A DNA stretch of 64,000 nt from Antedon mediterranea (taxonomy: Eukaryota > Echinodermata > Crinoidea > Comatulida > Antedonidae), in assembly GCF_964355755.1 (NCBI RefSeq), contig NC_092676.1, forward strand, positions 27,944,288 through 28,008,287, in the 5' to 3' direction. Both the position numbers and the translations under genes were made by a program. Of this stretch, positions 59,690 to 64,000 are shown one piece after another (position 1 is the first letter of the stretch; the number at the start of each line of letters is the position of its first letter). The notes beneath the pieces were generated by a model, which was not told the DNA's origin, did not search any database, and was given only the letters and a program-made list of their open reading frames with translations.

Positions 59690-62534
59690 GTTTTGTGAAC
59701 TACGACCCCACTGCCATTACGCCTCAGCGCCGAAGTATCACTTCGTCCGGTTCCGTTTACTTTGTAAGTGTGTAACGTGTAGGTGGCGCTTTTATTTGCA
59801 AGACTTTCATTAAGAAATAAATTAAAACTACTTTTCTATAAGATTTAAAGAAAAATCGACGCGTAAAAATTAAATAAAACATTTGGAAAAAGATAAAACA
59901 CATCATTGTATACATTGTGGAAGAATACAGGTAATTAAAAATCATGTTATGATGGTAAAGAAGTGTAATGAAATTTGTTTTGAAACTGTTTTTTAAAGTT
60001 TGCAGACAATGTTTTGGCTTTTGTCCCTGAAGTACAGCGTTGCTCAATGGTAAAGGAAGATAAGGTTAGCAGCGGATTAGTACGTCCTACATTAATTGGG
60101 TGGGATATTTTTGGCACGCTAGGGCTTGGGCAGAAGTAAAAACATCCTTCTAAGGCAGGGTAAACGGAAGTACACACGGACGGCCTGTGATGCTCAACTG
60201 GTTGTACAGACACAAAATACGGAGGCCTTTTGTATGTTTGTAGGTCAATCACAAATTCATGTCGCCGCAAGAATAAAATTCATGTTTACACTTTACGCCA
60301 ATCATACATCCTAATATAAAATTACCTATGATATTATCCATAATTGAATATTTATATATATAATTTGTAGGTCCTGTAGTAGTGATAATAAACCTATAGA
60401 TTCCATATATCTTTTATAATTAATTGTAATTAATATGATTTGCGGTAATAAACATATCTGTCTGCACGTAGAAATTGCACAAAGTGTTTTGGGGGAGATT
60501 CTGGTAATTTATCAGTCTTCTTACACAAGTCATGCTAAATCTAACCTCATCATCATTGATTATTTATTTCGGATATGGTTACGTCATCAACATAGTAATG
60601 TCCAATTTATGTGGATTAATGAATGAACACTTCAACATGATTTTAAAACGAAACTGTTGTAGAAATGCGTGAAATTTGAATGTTGTTGATAGTATGTTTG
60701 TAGTTTGTGTAAAGAGATTTATTAAGTTAGTTTACCGTCTGAATAATTGGTGTATTCTTTTTCAAGTTCAAAAGAGAAAGTACGTATAATGAATTTAGAG
60801 TATTTGAATGGATGGATATCGACCAAATGTACTTTAATAAATGTAAATTTCAATTGCCTTACACCTCCAACACCAAATCGCCAAAAATAATCTTTTGAGC
60901 TATTTTACAATATCTTTGTTTACAAATATGCGTAAACAATAAATTAAAAATAAATTTTGAGAAAAATAAGAACATAAGATTGAGGTTATAAACTGGATGG
61001 AAATAAAACAAAACGAAAGAACGAAAGGAGAAAAATGTGAAACCATCTAAAAACAAACAAAATCAATAATTAATGATTTAAGTTATCATTGTAACTTTAA
61101 AACATCTCCAATCCAATAAAAAATAAGTAAATAAGTGAAAAAAAAAATATTTACAATATTGAAATGTTGGCATTAGGCCTATCGAAATGTTTTACAAAAA
61201 GAAAAGAAGAAAGAACGGATGACAGAGGTCATGAGACACGACGAGTTTAATTTATTCATGTTCGTTTAAAGAGTTTTCATTGTCTAACCACAAATATGTA
61301 AATTAGTTGCGTGTGTGTAATGAGATTAATGAGTTTGAATGAATTAAGTATACGACGACATGGGGGTTCACACGTAATGTTTAGCAAACATTGCCCTAAG
61401 CATTACCATCAGTCATATATATATATACCTAAATAGTATAGTAAGAAGAACTCCTTATTTGGAGTTGAATATTTTGCATTAAAATAATATGATACTATGA
61501 TTGATAACAATGAGAATCTAATCATCATGAATAATGAACGTTGTCACTTATTATGATGACAGCGGCATTCATACAGTGCAGCAGAGGAGGGATAAACATA
61601 GCAGCATGTAGAATTACAATAACTATTACAGTCCTTTAACTCGGTAACGCACAAAGAGACAAATTACGCGTGTGTACGCGTGCAATTATTGAGATGAACG
61701 CGAGTAAACTGAGCGCGTACTTCTTGATGACTGTCTATGATAGCAAACTATTAATATGTAGTATACAACAAAACGATTATTTTAGGATATATTATTGTGT
61801 AGGCCTGTTCAAATATTTTATATTTACATTCTTAAAACTGTTTAAAACGATAAAACAGTAATAGTATACATTTATATTGATGTTACAAAAGACGCTAAAC
61901 AAAATACATTTTATGGCAAATATCAGGAATTGTACTCTTTCTGCTAATATTAAGTGATAATAATCATTAGTTTTATTCTTGGAAACCATAAAGAGATGAT
62001 GTGAAAATAAAAATTGTGTGTAAAACTGGTATAATTTTCAACCTATTACATTTACAAATTTCATTTTCATTACAATTTTATTATTTTCCCCATTAACGAA
62101 AAACACTTGTTTCAACATCTATTAGGTAAAATGTGTGACAATTTTCTTGAGATATAGGTCTATCGTTATTTTAAAAGTATTACTGCAAGAAATATTTAAA
62201 GATTTGTTTCAATTGATGCATTTTAATATAGTAATGTAATATGCATATTTATTATTGATAAAGTAACGGTAAACGTATGGCTTATATACACAGTGTACTG
62301 CTACTACATGTATATTGTATAACTCATAATTGTTTATAAATATAATTTTAGGGTGATCTTATAACACTGCAATAATTATACTTTAGAACTATAGGCCTAT
62401 CTGTTAAATTTTAGTTTCTTTGTTGTTTTTTAAAGTTATATAATTCGTTAATAGAGTTCTATTGTTGTTGATTTCTATTGAAACGCTTACTTATTTTTTA
62501 TTTAGGCCTTAATTATTGTCAAGCGTCTACATTT

Positions 62535-62640
62535 TGCTCTCTCAGGCGGCCGACTAAACACGCCCAGGCCCGGCAAACAACGCTCTCTCGGGCGGACAAA
62601 ACACGCTCAAGCCCGGCAAACAACGCTCTCTCGGGCGGAA
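62535..62640 (+). repeat. GC-rich 43-bp tandem repeat, about 2.4 units
   Basis: Units start CGCTCTCTCGGGCGGACAAA and end GCCCGGCAAACAA. Strikingly GC-rich against the flanking AT-rich DNA, about 3 kb upstream of Alx. Confidence 0.85.
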
Positions 62641-63225
62641 GCATCTTTCTTTGCGATTGCCCGCGCGTATTTCTCTGCTAACTTTCATTGAAATGATTTT
62701 GATGTTTTTTTTGTTGCATAGTAGAGATAAGGTTTTAACACTAACAGTGGTGAATGTTCAGTCATTGTTTTGTGAACAGCAGTTATTTTCAAGTTAAAAC
62801 AGTATGACCAGTAAAACATAATTCATATTCATACTCATGCGGTAAACCATAGAAACAATTTTTATCAAGTTACTTAATCGTAGTTACTTACTTAGCCTTC
62901 TACCGGTACTTAAATAATAAAAAAGATGCTGCCCTCTGCCTTTATAGTTACATGTAAGTACACAGTTAATAGTTGAATTATTAATATTATTAATTAAATC
63001 TATTATAAGATGCGACTAGGTATGTCCATGGTTCACTGGAGTAATGAATTAATTACACAGTCTTCTGCTTCTCTAACACACGAGATTTATTAAAGAACCA
63101 GCTGGCATGCCTATATATCTTATTAAACTCGAGGCCTTGTTTGCATATCAACTTCAACAACAATTAACATCAGTCCACTTCTTTGGCTTCGGACATGTTT
63201 AATAATATTGTTTATATTTTCTATA

Positions 63226-63330
63226 TTAATTTTTTCTGGGAGTTTTTTTTTATTTAGCTTTTTGCTCATTTTATTTTGATCCAGCCACTGATACCCACAG
63301 CATTGTCATTTTTTCCCAATAATTTGCCGT
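63226..63330 (+). repeat. Dispersed repeat, family F, 3' part
   Basis: TTTAGCTTTTTGCTCATTTT then CCAGCCACTGATACCCACAG and CATTGTCATTTTTTCCC. Confidence 0.6.
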
Positions 63331-64000
63331 TGGATTTATAATATTTTCTATTATTCATTTTCAATGATACCGGCGTACAAGTGAATTATTGCATGGATGC
63401 CTATACACCCTAGGCCTACGGTTCTCGCATTGTTAATTCTGGGATATCAATTTAAAATAAAATGTTTTGAAAATATTTTACAATAGTGATAGGTGGAATC
63501 CTGGAGGTACCAGGATGCCCGAGAACCCCCGTCCATCATTAAAATACATAGATAAATAAATGTTGGTAATAATTCAAGAAAATCGGAAGCAACATTACCT
63601 TTACTTCATAACTCTGCTCTTATCGATACAATCTAAAGCGATTGCCGTAAGGCTTAAAACAATTATCAAAATTAACACGGATCAAAATGAAAACAAAACA
63701 TTTAAAATGTTTTCGTTTCGTCTCATTATCATCCTTCATTAACTGATACTGATCTCAACCGATTAACATTTAATGCATTGTTTTCAAACATTCCACAGCA
63801 TAATTGTAAAGATACAGTATATCAACATTTTTTTCTTCGGTATTTCTTCTCTACTATTTCAATATTATAATATATTCATCATCGCACCATAATGCGACGC
63901 GCAAGTTGACGCACGCGTATAAACGTATTGATTACGCGCGCGTATTATTCATGTTGCTTCGTTGTTCTTGGGTTGTTATAAAGTTGATGTCCCAAGACGT

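Larger units (their letters stand above)
59690..64000. other. Region upstream of Alx
   Basis: No coding exon recognised. It contains a GC-rich 43-bp tandem repeat (62535-62640), a family F repeat (63226-63330), and CpG-rich alternating motifs near 61668 and 63895-63945. Open frames here are short and compositionally biased. Confidence 0.5.

Overview
The window is eukaryotic nuclear DNA: AT-rich, with multi-exon genes, GT-AG introns, AATAAA signals and many short dispersed repeats. Six protein-coding genes are supported by exon chains with consistent splice phase. The Alx homeodomain sequence, and the mix of marine-invertebrate-type tRNA-SINEs and MITE-like elements, suggest an ambulacrarian deuterostome, most likely an echinoderm. 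The species cannot be named from the sequence alone.

Layout. (1) 1-2849 (+): 3' part of a di-N-acetylchitobiase gene (CTBS, GH18), 7 exons visible. (2) 3470-8242 (-): complete ATG101, 7 exons, 218 aa, convergent with CTBS. (3) 8243-24588: about 16 kb with no convincing exon, holding MITEs, SINEs and local duplications. (4) 24611-25909 (+): a RASSF9/10-like gene whose coding sequence lies in one exon. (5) 25910-31522: a gene-poor stretch with a cluster of palindromic MITEs and a 24-bp minisatellite. (6) 31523-34622 (-): 6-exon gene for a 405-aa Lys/Ser/Pro-rich, histone-H1-tail-like nuclear protein of unknown family. (7) 36292-41109 (+): WSC-domain sulfotransferase (WSCD-like), 7 exons, 435 aa, divergent from the previous gene. 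(8) 41110-45143: intergenic. (9) 45144-59579 (-): complete Alx-type paired-like homeobox gene, 4 coding exons, 302 aa, with a 10.4-kb second intron. (10) 59580-64000: region upstream of Alx.

The genes do not form a pathway: a lysosomal glycosidase, an autophagy-initiation subunit, a Ras-association scaffold, a nuclear basic protein, a Golgi sulfotransferase and a developmental transcription factor are neighbours only by position. The unusual content is in the repeats. There are at least three TIR families. MITE-A has about 14 copies and carries an internal variable-number 20-bp module. MITE-B has about 12 copies, including a near-identical inverted pair. Two TTAA-flanked elements have each inserted at the TTAA-like terminus of a MITE-A copy. 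Several repeats sit within about 10-30 bp of splice sites. I see no CRISPR array, operon, prokaryotic system or viral gene.
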